This document shows, piece by piece, positions 1 to 12,996 of a DNA stretch of 64,000 bases (positions are counted from its first letter, which is position 1; each line of letters starts with the position of its first letter). This DNA is from Sambucus nigra (lineage: Eukaryota; Streptophyta; Magnoliopsida; Dipsacales; Adoxaceae): NCBI GenBank assembly GCA_949130495.1, contig OX422210.1, positions 637,198,585 to 637,262,584 on the forward strand, written 5' to 3'. The notes beneath the pieces were generated by a model. The model was not told the origin of the DNA. It saw only the letters and a list, made by a program, of their open reading frames with translations, and made no database searches. Both the position numbers and the translations under genes were made by a program.

Positions 1-201
1 GCGATACCTAGTCATGCGAAACCTCCAAGACGGGATGGAAAAATCCCAACCACTACACGACCTCGAGAAAAACCACGACGCCGGCAAGAACAACACGTCA
101 TAACCTGACATGAAGATCTACTCTAGGATGACAGTTAACCACAAGCGGCTGGATCCAACAATGGCAGATTCATCCAAGGTCAGTGGTGGAAACCACTGCA
201 A
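1..201. other. Flank of the gypsy LTR; nothing recognised
   Basis: Somewhat more GC-rich than what follows. Short open frames exist on both strands but I recognise no domain. It lies just outside the LTR that begins at 202, so it is probably the old insertion target or another element. Confidence 0.3.
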
Positions 202-650
202 TGTGACACCCCGCATAATAAAATACTGGGCGATCACTCCTGTATCAAATTAAAACATGAGTCGCATATGGTTCATTCTTAGCATCACTGTCGAAAACCA
301 AATTAATTACTAATAACCTATTAGGGTGGTGTCAAAATTTTATTTAACTAATCTTTTCAAACAAATTATTCAATTATAACATTCACACAGTTTATGTATA
401 AATAAAACTGAGATGAAATAAAAAGAACCGAACACTCGGTTTAATATAATACAACCAATTCGAATGTCGCACTAAAGGCGGTAAAAGAATAAATAAATAC
501 AATTGGGCTTTCGGCCCGAATGTTTTACAATACCCCCTATCTAGATTACAAGGATATAAGCGTCTACAGTAAACTTGTATGCATCCATAGTTGTTGCAGC
601 ACACGTCTGACTTGAAAGAATAATCATTTAGGCGTCCCTGTGTCTGGACA

Positions 651-652
<2 letters not shown>

Positions 653-701
<49 letters not shown>
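653..701. repeat. (TA)n microsatellite
   Basis: An uninterrupted run of about 24 TA units inside the gypsy LTR. Confidence 0.95.
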
Positions 702-705
<4 letters not shown>

Positions 706-1659
706 AGCAAAAGAGAGGAAAATAGATGAACGAGTCAGAGCTGAAAATATTTTGTAAGTGCATAAATCCTATATTTTAAAAAATATGTTTTACCTCATAT
801 TAAAATTGGTATCGCACTCCCATGAGATATCCCACACCTATCTTCTAATAGTGCACACCTAACGCATCCTAATAAACAACCTAGTTGAGCTACCTCGCCT
901 AACTAACTCGTTCCAAATAATCCCTGCAATCCTAATTAACCCGAGTACTAAGGGCTAAACTTCTCCCCAGTCTCAACACTGTGCCACGTTCGTGCGTGGG
1001 GTGTCTCGCAAAGCGAAATCCAAACAAGGAACCCCCCTAATACACTACTACTTGGTATTGTCGATCGTCGAGATCCATTAGGCCCTCAGCACAGAATGTA
1101 TATATATAAAAACTCATATATAAATATATAGATATATGTATAACCTCTGATTCATAATCATATAGATCCAGATACTATTCTCTACCGGAAAGGGAATAAT
1201 ACTTCTTATCAGTCTTTTCAATTTATATACATATGTTTACTTTGTATGATATCTCATCTTCTTATACAAGTAATATACTATACACACAAGTATAATTATA
1301 CCTAACACAACATAAGTGAAATAACCATCCCTACGAGCTATAACTCGAGGATGCAGTCTCTCAATGCTATCATCTTTCAGAGAATTACTCACATACCATC
1401 CTGGGTACTAGCGGTCGGACTAAATAACATCGACATGGTAAAAACCAAATCACAACGTATGAGAATCGATCATAGTTCCTTTCCGAAAATGAGACGAAAC
1501 ATACCCACCACATCTCACCCCTAATAAAAATCACACAATATGACAATTGACGCTATGACCTGGGGACTATACGCTCCCTGCTCCTCAAACTAGGGGCGTC
1601 ACCCACATCGCGCAACTTCCCATGATAGCATTAGAGGGGGTATGCTTCACATAAAATAA

Positions 1660-1663
<4 letters not shown>

Positions 1664-1743
<80 letters not shown>

Positions 1744-1750
1744 GTATGTA
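1664..1750. repeat. (TA)n followed by (TATG)n microsatellite
   Basis: About 33 TA units followed by several TATG units, inside the gypsy LTR. The change of unit suggests slippage with a point mutation that then spread. Confidence 0.95.
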
Positions 1751-2882
1751 TTCGTATCATATAAAATATACTATAATCACATCGTATATATATACATTTA
1801 TCACTCCTCAAATGTATACATGGCTGTAATTGCCAATCTCATAATGATATTTAAGTATTCTTCTACTTAAATACTAATCCCATAAGTATTCTCTTACATA
1901 AATATACCTCGCACCTTGATCACAATTAGGGATTTATATACTCTCCAAATATCCCAATTCATAACCATTTAATAAGTATACCCTTGACTTATCTTTAGTC
2001 TATAACCCAAATTCCATCGCCTCATAGGATTTACTCAATTATAGTCTGCATATGCTTACATTATCTATGTATAATCGTCCGACGAAATACTCCCTCGAGT
2101 GCTACTCATCCCAAACACCCCCAATTAAAATAGTCAAAGATCCTATTTTTCATGAACTCAAAGTTTACATTTCACTCAAAATTTAATTTAGAGGTCCCCA
2201 CTCTATTTTAGGAACCCCAAACCTTTAATTTCTTAATTCATTTATTTTCCTCGAAAATATATTTTTAGTGCCACAAAATCTTGTCACCCTCCTAGTCCCT
2301 ACAAATATCCCCCAATGGTTAGATGTTTAATTACTAAATGAATACTTATTTCCTCAAATAAATAAACTAGGAACAACTAAATCGGAATTTATCCCATTTA
2401 AACAGCCCTAGCCGAAATTGTCAAAAATACTGGGCCATCGATCGATCGATCGACGCGGACAGCTTCTTCTTCGAGAAGCTGTTTCGGCCATTAAAGCTTC
2501 CCCCAAGATTTTATCCAACCTCAATCAACCACATATACACACATGACCAACAACAAATTTTGATTAAATCCTCAGTTTTTCAATTTGGATATTTTTCGGG
2601 GTTAATCCATTAAACTTTTCGAAAACCTGTTTTGGTTCATGAAAACCCATCCCGAAAATCTTTGTGGTTTATCACTACCAACTACAATATGAAATTTATG
2701 CTTTAAAATAAATAAGCAAGCAAACACTTGCCTCGTGGATAAAATTCGACGATCTCGAGTCGAATCCCGCGGAGTTTGGCCATAATCTCCCTTTTCTTCC
2801 TCTTTTCTCTCTTCCTTTTCTCTCTTCCTTTTCCTCTTCTCTCTCTTTTCTTCTTTTCCTTTCTTTATTTCCCTCTCCCGGG

Positions 2883-2892
2883 CCTTATATAG
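2883..2892 (-). promoter_or_regulatory. Likely TATA box of the gypsy LTR
   Basis: The minus strand reads CTATATAAGG directly before a GC-rich CCCGGGAGAGGG stretch. It sits about 440 bp into the LTR, where the U3/R border of a plant LTR could lie. Transcription would run towards lower coordinates. Inference from motif and position only. Confidence 0.45.
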
Positions 2893-3330
2893 GGAGAAAT
2901 AAGGGTTTATCTCTTATTAAACCCAAAAATGACTTGTTTAGTCAATCACGACTCCCTATTAGTCCAAAAATTCCCGGAACCTAAACACTACCCCCGGGTA
3001 CTCTATTCTGACTATCTCGGCCATTCTAAAAACAACCACGCACTCGAAATCTCCATCCGAGTCACTTAACTGCAATTCGCTAATTAAACCCAACACATCT
3101 CGATACGGGTTTTTCCAATTTAAAATATGATCTGTTGTCGCTTTACCCATCTGCGACATGTAATTAAAATAATCCAACTCATTTAATTAGTATCAAAAGT
3201 AAATGAAACACACACCAGTAATAATCAAATGTTCATAAATCCCAAAATTTCCATTCATAGGATTTTCCTTAATCTCCAAATTACGCCCACTAATGTAATT
3301 TAATAATCCTTAAAAGTGCGGGGTGTTACA

Positions 3331-3569
3331 TACTCCCCCCCTTTATAACGGAATTTTGCCCTTGAAATTCGGATATAACCTGCACCACCAACCTAGGATC
3401 GCTAATTACACTACCTCCTAGTACACCAAAGTCTAAAGGTGCTAACACAATGGTCCCCTACCATATTCCACCTATCTCAAGGTGTGTGCTCAAACGTACT
3501 AGCTTTACCATAAGCTTATCTAAATCTCCATATGCTACAACGCTACCTCGGTCGTAAGTTTGACTCTAA
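3331..3569 (-). mobile_element. Remnant of gypsy interior with polypurine tract
   Basis: The polypurine tract AAAGGGGGGG lies at 3,335-3,344 on the minus strand directly before the LTR, preceded by an AAATTTC...AAATTCCG context typical of Tekay elements. No pol sequence follows: at about 3,570 the sequence changes to MULE coding sequence on the other strand, so the interior is truncated. Confidence 0.6.
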
Positions 3570-4741
3570 CGTCACATTATACTTGGCTGTGGAGAAAGAG
3601 TGTAAGAGTTCTTGGATGTGTTTTTTGGAGTTGTTGTGTGGTGATGTTGGGATGGGAAATGAATCTAAATTCACTTTCATGTGTGATCAGCAGAAGGTAA
3701 ACCTCTAAATTTTATTTCATGCAAAATATTCAAAGTAACTAATATTCTATATGCTTGCAGGGTTTGGTACCAGCTCTTCAACTTATTATCCCCCAATATG
3801 AGCTGAGATTTTGTGTTAGGCACCACCACAACAATTTCAAGGAGTTTAGGGGAAAACAATTGAAAGATTTGTTCTGAAAATGTGCTAAAGCAAGTACATC
3901 AGTATATTTCACCCAATGCATGGAACAAGTGAAGCAGGTTTCTGAAAAAGCCTACATATGGATAGATACAATGCTACCACCAAACAATTGGAGTAGGTCA
4001 CACTTCTCTACCTAGCCAAAATGTGATATTCTCATAAGCAACCACTGTAAAGTCTTCAACAATTTCATAGGTGATGCAAGGGATTAGCCTATTATCTCAA
4101 TGATGGAAACAATAAGGGAATTGATAATGAGAAGAATTCAAGTGAATAGAGATAAGATGGTGAAACACCCAGGTGTAATTTGTCCAAGAATTGAGGAAAA
4201 GATGGGTTGCTTGCTGAAAGAGTCTGTGGGATTTATTTGTGAATGGAATGGAGGATCTCAGTTCCAAGTTAAAAGTCCATTTGTTCAGTTTGTTGTTGAT
4301 CTAAGGGAGAGGACTTGCTCTTGTAGGGTCTGGCAGTTGAGTGGGATGCCTTGCGTTCATGGTTTAGGGGCAATTTTATACAAAGGGGATAAACGAGAAA
4401 GCTATGTGGATGAGTGTTAAACCAAAGAAAAGTATCTCCAACAATATGCAAACCTCCTCATGCCCTTAAATGGCAAAGACTTGTGGCCTACCTCTGCAAA
4501 GAAACCACTAACACCACCTATTGTTGAGGCACAACCAGGTAGACCAAAGAAAAAGGGGAACAAAGAAGCTGGTGAAACTCATACAGCTGGAACTAAGCTT
4601 GGGAAACATGGCATTAAGATTAAAGGCAGCAGGTGTGGTTACTTTGGCCACAATGTAATGAATTGTTCGAAAAAGGTTGCAACCCAAAAGAATAAGAAGA
4701 AGGCTGTCCCCAAAAAGAAACAAACTCAGAGCAAAAAATAG
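3570..4741 (+). pseudogene. MULE (MuDR-type) transposase C-terminal half, broken
   Basis: The translation runs from an AVEKE motif through FMCDQQKGL, RFCVRHHHNNFK, a SWIM zinc finger (CSC...QLSGMPCVHG, about 4,314-4,367) and a PGRPKKK linker to a CGYFGH...C knuckle, ending at TAG 4,739-4,741. This order is that of plant Mutator-like transposases, which cut and paste DNA between terminal inverted repeats; the D of FMCDQQKG matches one catalytic Asp. A 64-bp GT-AG intron (3,697-3,760) interrupts at QK/GL. The N-terminal half is missing where it abuts the gypsy remnant. In-frame stops at 3,875, 4,013, 4,085 and 4,418 show that it is dead. The longest open pieces are 4,100-4,420 (SWIM) and 4,460-4,741 (basic tail). 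Confidence 0.85.
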
Positions 4742-5075
4742 TTTGAAGTGAAGCTTTGGATGTGTTTAGCTGAAGCTTTAGTGTTAGATTTAACTGTTTT
4801 TTGAATGCAACTGATGTGGATGCAACTGAAACTGATGTTTTTTGTATGCAACTGAAGGTTTAGTGTTTCTTCTAACTGTTTTTGATGTTTTTCAGTGTAA
4901 TGTTCCATATTTGGAACTGTAATTAAGGTTGCATAGTTTGAACTACTTTTATGGTAATGAATATGGTTGTTTCTATACTATTGTTTATGATTTCACAGTT
5001 GTAACATTTTCATTCATTAATTGAAAACAATTACAATAACACACATTAATTGAAACAAAGTCTGCATTTCATTCC

Positions 5076-5378
5076 TTGATTCAAACAGTTGCTACAATGA
5101 CACATACATTTCATTCATTATTTCATTTCACACTTACATTTCTCACCCTCATTTCCAGACAACAAACCCAAATTACAAACACGCACAACAACAACACAAT
5201 CCATAACAACTTCTCTCTCTTCCGAACCCTTCCAACCTTGAGAACCCAGTTCAGTATGTCTTCCCAGATAAAAAATCTGCAGCCACCTTGTTCGGTACGA
5301 CTTGGACGCGCTAAAAAGATTCTACCGGGATTCTGTTACGTCCACGAGGAATGTCTTTCGGCCAAATGGCCGCAATAG
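5076..5378 (+). other. Small ORF; possible degraded GRF-type finger
   Basis: A 100-residue frame, Thr/Asn-rich at first, with an internal Met (MSSQ) followed by a Cys-containing part (PPCSVRLGRAKK...PGFCYV). That layout faintly recalls small plant proteins with a GRF zinc finger (C...R.S...NPGR.FY.C), but the spacing is wrong. It lies in the 3' flank of the dead MULE. It may be chance. Confidence 0.2.
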
Positions 5379-5505
5379 CAATAAACCACGATTTTTTTCT
5401 TCAGTTGTGACTTCAAGTGGTTAGATTAGAATTATTAGCGCCAAAATGAAGAACAAATGGTAGGAAATGTTGTTACTGGGCTATTAATGGTGTCAAATGA
5501 GGATA

Positions 5506-5600
5506 GAAAAGGAATTTGTCATTTTACTGTCTACATTTAACGGCTAGATGGACGGAATCCCTTAGAAAAAGAATTTGTCATTTTGCTGTCTACATTTAAC
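5506..5600. repeat. Tandem 36-bp direct repeat
   Basis: Two nearly identical copies (5,506-5,541 and 5,565-5,600) beginning GAAAA(G/A)GAATTTGTCATTTT and ending CTACATTTAAC, differing at two bases. They lie between the first MULE remnant and composite MULE copy 1 and may be remains of a MULE terminal region. Confidence 0.7.
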
Positions 5601-5645
5601 CACATTATTAAACTAGGATTTTAATTAGCGAACACACAAATACCA

Positions 5646-8600
5646 ATGGATATTCCCCCCAAAGATAATGACAACACTTTCAAAACAATGAGAACTCCCG
5701 AAATTACATTTATGAGGTAAACTTTGTGTCCCATTATATAAATATATGTTTATTCAATGGAATTGAAGAAATTAATTTTTTTTAGAAATCGTCAAAATAT
5801 ATGATAATGATTCGGGATCGAGGCCCCGAGTTCAAGTTAAAACTTCGGGATAACCCTCCCGAACACAACTTATATTTTTATTACGAACTAGGTCCATTCG
5901 GTATAATCACCTCGAATTACCTTACATTATTCGGCATAAGCACGCTGAAATGTTGCACTAAGTTCGGTATTATCACCCCGAATGAACTTCTCTGTACTTG
6001 TGATAGTTACCCCAAAACAATTTAGTATTTTCAACGGATTCATGCCAATGGAATTGAATGATTGCACTAAAATTGAATTCAAACATACAAATATATAATC
6101 GTGTCAACCCTTATACATTGTTATGATTCAAATATCGTTATTCAAATTCATTCTTTGAGTACTAATAATATTTTTACTTATGCAGGATGTCTTCATGGAT
6201 TTTAACTCTGTATTATTTGATGAGGCTTTAGCCAATATCGAGATACCCCCCAACGAAGATGATGCTTCCTTAGGAGTCGATGTCAGTATGACATTATTTA
6301 TGGCTACGGTATTTCCCACTCGGTAAGAGTTGGTTGCTTGGGATCAAGAGCAAGCCCGATCCGTTAAAACAATTATCGTTATTATCAAGTCTGATACACC
6401 TTCTGTAACTCGTAAGGGACGTCTACACATGGGGTGTGAGAGGGGAGGTGAGTATCGTGATCATCAAGGGAAGAATGTTGAGAATGAAGGTAGTAGCCAA
6501 GAGTAAAAATGTAAGAGGGACACGACCACTCGGAAGTGCAAGTGTCCGTTTCTGTTAAAGGGCATTCCACTTGACAACGGGCAGTGGATGATGTCTATTG
6601 TTTGCGGTGTTCATAATCACCAATTGCCGATAATATTAGTTGGACATGCATACATCGATCGACTCACTTCGGAGGAGAAAAACATTATTGAAGAGATGTC
6701 CTTGAGTGGAAGTTGAGGATTTTCGAACGAGAGGGTAGAACGACGATCAACAGTTAATGAAGTTGATTGGGGATAAACACTACGTCTATTGGTATAGAAC
6801 AAATGAGTCTACTATGGAGGTGGAAGACATTTTTTAGGCTCATTCAAACTCAATCCAACTGGCCAAGTGTTTTTCATCCATTGTCATTGTTGACTGCACG
6901 TATAAGACCATTCGATACAAGATGCCTTTGTTCGAGATGGTTGGTATAACGTCGTGCGAAAGGACTTTTAATATTGTTTTCGCATTTTTAGTAATGAGGA
7001 AGGAAGAGAACTATCGGTGGGTATTGGGATGTTTAAAATCCCTATTCGATCCATTTGCATGTCCCACGATTTTCATCACAGATCGGGAGTACACGTACAT
7101 GAACACATTGCGAGTTATGTTCCCCGAGGCGAGATCTAGGTTTGCACTTTTCACGTTCATCGCAACGTGGAGCTCCATGCTAGGAAAGAGATCCATGATG
7201 AGGATTCATTGAAGTTCATGAGGGATTGGATGCATTTGGTTTAATGCTCCACCAAGAATGATTTTAATGAAATGTGGATGCTATTTCACTTTGATTGGGT
7301 TGCATACCCCAATATGCTTCACTTCATAGATTGCACATGGTACAATATAAATGATAGCTTCCTTTATCCCTGGACAAATACGATTAGGCACCGGGGTAAT
7401 CGAACTACCAACCGTTGTGAAGGAGAACAAGGTAAGTTGAAGAGGAACTTGGAGAGTTCTCAACTTTCTTTTGACAAGGTTTTTTTCGACATGTACAACT
7501 ACATTGAGTTTCAAGTCATAGAGATTATGATGGAGTTTGAGGATTCTTTACAGAAATTAAAACACTTCCACAATATTCCTATTTCGCCAGAGCTCATCGA
7601 TCGGGTTTCTCATTATGCCATTGACCTAATTGTTGAGGAGATAAAGCCTTGTGATATTGTTGGTATGGATGTTCAATCGTGCCTACACGTGGCATGCAAT
7701 ATCTATGATGTACCGTGTGCTCATGAATTGGTCATCTACCGAATGGAGGATAGGGCAATATTATGGGGGGATATCGATGCACATTGGTGTAAATTAACAA
7801 TGGTGATCGAATTAGCGAAGTACCACATGGTTGATTACGAGCCAAAAATGATACTTTTTAAACAAAGGCAGGAACGGTCAACTATCGATGACCAAAGACC
7901 CATGTTGCGAAAACTCAAGTATATCGGTTGTCCCACCACTGCTAGGCTATTTGATCCATACGTGATTAAGCATTGCAAGGGTCGGCTGGGAGGTTGAAAA
8001 CTAACTGATCGAGAGCAAAAGTATGAGAAGTCAACAAAAAGGGATCCCTCAGGCTTCGAACTTGCTAGACAATCAACAGAAAATAAACACCCTATAGTCC
8101 AAAGGACTAAGAAGAAAATTGATTTTACAGAGTTCACCCGCCCTTCCCCATGGTGCCCTAATTACTCCCCGCATATAAAAAGTATTCAATGAGATATCAA
8201 ACTTTTATAAAGGTTTCGTTGAAGATATCGTTGAGGTTGATGCTGGCGACAATTGTGGGTTTAGATGCGTTGCTAAAGGCATTAGATTTGGACCCGATTG
8301 ATGGAGACAGGTGAGATCGGATTTGATGGAAGAAGTTATAGCAAATAATGACTTCTATTCACACTGTTTTGGTGATTGGTTTTCGAACACTTTGCTACAT
8401 ATATTAGACGATTTTATAAGCCTTTGTACCCAAAAGTCTTGTATGATTATGCTAGAGTGTGGCTATCTTTTGGTTTAAACTTACAAATGCATGTGCGTCC
8501 TCATCTTTAAGAGACAGGATCTGACATTTCTATCGAGGATATATGAATGAACCGTACATCTAATGTTCATAGAGATTGCTTATGTTTGCGAGAATCACTT

Positions 8601-8765
8601 TGTAGTTTTGAAGTTAAAGTAGGGCTGTCCGATTCCATCGGTAGCAAGTCACTGGCATAGTTGTTTATTGCCCAAAGCGAAACCTTGGATTGATAAATAT
8701 GCGTACCAAGTATCGGAGTTCCAAAAAATCTGCCCAAAGGATGTAGTAACCAACGATCAACATAT
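5646..8765 (+). pseudogene. MULE transposase-OTU protease fusion, copy 1
   Basis: Exon 1 (5,646-5,716, starting MDIPP) ends at GTAAAC; exon 2 begins after TGCAG at 6,186. The intron is 469 bp. Later frames show a CKCPF...HNHQLP zinc-finger-like region (about 6,535-6,630), KPLF/DRGY transposase-core fragments (6,922-7,212) and the best preserved stretch at 7,272-7,997, containing NRTTNRCEG and a SWIM-like C...YDVPCAHELV. From about 8,205 other frames read EVDAGDNCGFRCVAKG, an OTU-like cysteine protease core that keeps Cys, and SHWHSC near 8,650 with the catalytic-type His. MULE-OTU fusions are known in plants. Many stops and frame changes make it nonfunctional. An intron present in copy 2 is absent here at about 6,308. 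Confidence 0.75.
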
Positions 8766-8814
8766 CGGGATCAATTAGTTGTAAATGTCATTTATTTTAT
8801 GAAATCATGTAAAG

Positions 8815-9135
8815 TTTGGTGATGTTTTTTTAAATGAACTCAAATTGAATTGAAGTTGTATGAAATGAAATGAAGTAGAATTATAATGAAGTTGATTTGA
8901 AATGAAGTTGAATTGGATTGAAATTGTATGAAATGAAATGAAGTTGTATAAAATGGATACACTTGAATTCAAATAAATTTGTATGAAATTAAATGAAGTT
9001 GAATTGAAATGAAGTAGAATGAAATGAAATGAAGTTATATGAATTAAAATGAAGTTGCATTGAAAGGACTTTGTATGAAATGAAATGAATTGAAATGAAG
9101 TTAGTTGAATTGAAATGAAGTTGAATTGTAATGAA
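8815..9135. repeat. Degenerate GAAATGAAGTTGAAT minisatellite
   Basis: Irregular tandem units built on GAAATGAAGT and GAATTGAAGT, directly after the OTU end. The open minus-strand frames here are by-products of the repeat. The matching tract in copy 2 is at about 33,665-33,930 on the opposite strand. Confidence 0.85.
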
Positions 9136-9149
9136 AAAAGTGTCCTCAT

Positions 9150-9570
9150 TCACTATAAACATAGCGACTATTGAAGGATTATTCATTATGTTCAAAGCGA
9201 ATGAACCCTTCCTAATGTCAGAGATTTCCAACTGTTAGGGATGTTTATCATGGACCAAATCCTATTCGACAACTTTATAACGAAATAGCTTAACCTCTTC
9301 GCTATGTTCATAATCCTACAAAATTTCACAAACTACCCACTGTCAGGGATGTTTATCCCTAACCAAATCCCATTCGGTAGCTTTATAACAAAATAGCTTA
9401 ACCTATTCACTATGTTCATAGTGAATGAACCCTATATAATTTCACAAATTACGCACTATCAAGGATGTTTATCCTGAACCAATTTCATTCGTTATGTTTA
9501 AACCGAAATAGTTGAACATATTCACTATGTTCATAGCGAATGAACTCTACGCATTTTCAGAGATTACCCA
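9150..9570. repeat. Central tandem array of composite MULE copy 1
   Basis: About three and a half units of roughly 108-115 bp, each with a GGATGTTTATC start (near 9,238, 9,346 and 9,461) and an imperfect palindrome of the form ATTCACTATGTTCATAGTGAAT. It occupies the space between the two convergent genes, as does the array in copy 2. Confidence 0.8.
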
Positions 9571-10058
9571 CCACAATGTTAAACCAACTCAACTTGTAAT
9601 TGGAACCAAGTGTACTTGTATGTTATTGAACCATAAACAATTAAAACTTTTTGAAGTTATGCATAATTCAAGATTCTCCTTTACAGACATAATGAAACTG
9701 TATAACTCACACCATCTTGTCATAATACAAAGTACTACAGGAATATCAACTCCAATTAAAACCAACTGCACCTTTAATAAGATTTTCTAAATATAAGTGT
9801 AAAGACCAAAGTTAAACCAACTCCAATTAAAACCAACTTCAATCAACCAATTTCAAACCAATTTCAACAACATATACCACAATATATATTTCAAAGTTAA
9901 ATTAAAATAAATACCACAATATATATTAAAACCGAGACTCATATTCATATCCAAACCAACGTAAAATCAAGTTTTATATTCAAACCAACCATTTTCAACT
10001 ACAACTTGAAAATAATAAATGAAAACTCCTATCATTTTCTTTTCCTTCTTTGGGATCC
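9571..10058. other. Non-coding spacer in composite MULE copy 1
   Basis: AT-rich, with repeated ACCAACT/CAATTAAAACCAAC motifs that look like decayed short repeats. No convincing gene; probably the 3' flank of the PMD gene. Confidence 0.5.
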
Positions 10059-12337
10059 CTAAAAAATTTTCTCCTTGCCTTTGTCCTTGGTCTTACTTTT
10101 CTTTATAATCCTCTCTTCACTGAAAATCGACTGGCCAACCCCAATAGCCACAACAAGGATAGCGTAAGCTTGGACATTGCGTGCAATTAGTATACCCGGA
10201 TCTGCAGTAGTTCCATCGTCCATATTATTTTTCAATAATCCATCGCCTTGCATACCTTGTCCGACCATTGAAAAAATTATAACATGAAATTAGTAATGAT
10301 ATTAGTAAAAACTAACTAGTTAACACATTTGAAATTAGTAATGAGATTTGTAAAAACAAACTAGTTACACATTTGAAATTAGTAAAAACATAAAACTTAC
10401 CAAAGACGTTTGCATTTGTATGGACTTACGAAGGCTGGGTTTCGGACTTTGGGATGGGATTTGGATAGAAACCAGTCGATATAATCACTGCTACAGTCTC
10501 AGGGGCTAGATACGAGCATCGACCTAGTCTTCTCAGATAGAAGGTGGTCTTTCCAATTTTACTGGTACCATTTTTGCATGTCAAATTTGACCTTGTATCG
10601 AGCGTCCTTTTTTTCATTCTCGTCCTTTAAGGATGTCATGGGCTCGAGAGGTATAATTTGGAGCCGGTCGAATTGTCTCAAACATCGTTCAACATCAAAA
10701 CAAATCATAATCCCACTAAAACATGATACTTCGGGAAATGGATAAGCTGCCCGAGCATTTCTGTAGGGATCCCAAATGACCTGCATAGAAATAATACATA
10801 ATTGGAGGTCAGAAAATGTTAAAGTGAAAAGAAAACACAATAAACAATTACAAGACTTCACTTACTCTTCCAAAACTCATTTCATCTAACTGCTCGTGAT
10901 AGTTGATTAAATTTTGAAACGCATTCTTCTGAGAGACGAATTACAATGACTAATGTACAATCGTAAGCATGGTTTCATAGAACTCCATGTCGATGCATCC
11001 GCCCACCCCCCGAAGTGCTCATAGATCCATGACTGCAAAACATATATAATATGAATTTACAAAAAGAAAGGGGGGAAAATTTATAAATGATATTATAATA
11101 TGAATTTAGAATATTAGTTACGTAAATAAGAGAGAGGCAACCACTCATTTGCTTCACACCTCAGCGAGAGGCAAGGTCTAGATGCCTATAGACATGCGCC
11201 TGGATACCCAGTCCCCATGCTAATTTCCCCACCTTATTCACATCTTTCAGAACATGAAGGTAAAACACGAAAATCTTGTTCTTTGTCTTATCGGGGAAAA
11301 CTATGCACCTTATAATGTATAGTAAGTAGGCCCAGTCGCAATAGTCTTTGACTGGAGTTGAGGCATTAATATCCTTCGATCATTCCTTGAAATTCGCAGT
11401 CATCCAGTTCAATTAGATAACACAGTGCTCACCACACTCTTATTGGGCAACGCCCTTGCTCACGCCCAACATCTCCACTACTAGGTCCACATTAGACGAT
11501 ACCTCAACATCCTCCTCCTCCTAAACTACGGGTTGCGGGTTAAAAAAGAGTAAACCATCTAGAAGAACGCCCAAGATCTGTACTACGTTGAGGGTGCTAG
11601 TAGTCTCCCCGAATAGCATGTGAAATGTGTTGGTCTCCGGATGCAAACTTTCGATAAATGCAGAAACAAAGGCGTAGTCTATATACCGGTAGCTATATTT
11701 TATAAGACCATCAAACTTAGTCCTTTTTACCCTTTTTTGTGAACTAGGACTAAGATTCAAGAGTACTCCTGGATCTTCATCCAATGATTGATGCACAATA
11801 AATGCACCCGCTCCACCTACAATATAAGCAAAATTTTTATCAAAATTAATCAAACTATTGAATTATAAAAAATATTAATGATATAACTTTATAGGGAAAT
11901 GTAATTACCACTGAACCCGTCCAAATATCGTAAGACACGTGATCCTTGATATGTTTTAATAGACTCAGATCATTGGGGCACACATAAGCCGCAATCGAGG
12001 TGCCTTCTTCAGCAACTTTCTTTATCTTGCGGTACTCAGCAGTGGTCTTGTGTAACATACTAAACGGGTTACTAGGATGAAAGGGTAATGTACCCCCTTT
12101 AGTGGGAGCAACATCCTCCTTCTCGGTATGATCCTCCCCCTCCGCCTCATGACCCTCCTCCTCACGACCTTCTTCTTCCTCCTCCTCCTCAACCTCAACC
12201 TCAATTTCAACCTCCTCATCATCATGAGCCTCTTCCACCCCATGCACCCCCTTAAGCATCATCACAACTGGGGCATCCAACTTCATCACATCAGGGACAT
12301 CTCCCTCCAAGGGAGTAGTAATAGAAGCAGACATCAT
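10059..12337 (-). pseudogene. Plant mobile domain (PMD) protein, copy 1
   Basis: Starts with MMSASITT at 12,337, then a very acidic stretch (Glu-rich, about 12,245-12,130) and a PFHPSNPF linker. A 92-bp GT-AG intron (11,817-11,908) precedes the PMD core: YRYIDYAFVSAFIESLHPETNTFH, FGETTSTLNVVQILGV (11,816-11,521). Further pieces read LNWMTANFKE, YLLYIIRC, KQMSGCLSL (11,157-11,100), VIWDPYRN (10,785 region) and a basic KKSKTKDKGKEK tail ending at 10,059. The W/ALLERW-PETHTFH-GE-T-LqDV pattern identifies PMD (PF10536), known from MAIN/MAIL1 and from transposons. Stop codons (for example after NPQPVV at 11,521) and frame changes indicate a pseudogene. It converges on the transposase gene of the same element. 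Confidence 0.75.
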
Positions 12338-12913
12338 GTATATTTTCTCGATGCTTCCTCTCTGAGGCAGTTAATGGCTTCCTGTTCTTGTGAACATATG
12401 CCATGTCATAAACATAAATCATAAACCGAAGTCATGTATTGTTGTAAACATATTCCATGTATTGTGGTATACATAAGTCATGTATTGTTGTAAACATAAG
12501 TCATAAACATTGTGAAGTCATAAGTCATAAACATAAGTCTGGAAATTTTGAAACTTGTTTGAAATATTGTAACTACTCTGTAGTCATGAGATGATTCTAA
12601 TTACATAGATAAGCAAGCATAAACGGGTACTCATTTTAATAACAAAACTCAAATATTGTGTATACACTCTTTCACAGTCTAATAACATATACTTGTTTAT
12701 CCCATCGTATTAATAACATGTCATAAGGTATATTCTTCACAACTGGCTTAGTAAAGTGCATATGAAACATTTATATGACCATTTTATTTAGACATAATAA
12801 ACATTAGATATCACATTGAAACCTAAACATAAAGAGTGTGCTTAACACATTGAAACCTAGACATGGAGTGAGTTTTAACACATTTAATGGTAATATTGGT
12901 CAAAGACTATGAA

Positions 12914-12996
<83 letters not shown>

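Larger units (their letters stand above)
202..3330 (-). mobile_element. 3.1-kb LTR, Tekay/Del-like Ty3/gypsy
   Basis: Read on the minus strand the block starts TGTAACACCCCGC and ends GCGGGGTGTCACA, an imperfect terminal inverted repeat with the TG...CA ends of an LTR. Immediately upstream on the minus strand is a purine tract, AAAGGGGGGGAGTA, so this is a 3' LTR whose element extends to higher coordinates. The TGTAACACCCC start, the preceding AAATTCCG...GGGGGGAG context and the 3.1-kb length are usual for the Tekay/Del chromovirus lineage. Two TA microsatellites and a CT-rich stretch (about 2,780-2,880) lie inside. No partner LTR is in the window, and the interior is cut at about 3,570, so the element is truncated. 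The clade call is inference from ends and length, without protein evidence. Confidence 0.75.

Noticed and set aside
392..763. Minus-strand frame of 123 codons with a Tyr/Ile run
   Set aside because: The run is a translated TA microsatellite inside an LTR; no domain.
8805..9231. Minus-strand Phe/Ser-rich frames
   Set aside because: They arise from the GAAATGAAGT minisatellite read in reverse.
12128..12424. Plus-strand Leu-rich frame that looks like a membrane protein
   Set aside because: It is antisense to the acidic Glu-rich exon of the PMD gene, whose repeat gives Leu codons on the other strand.
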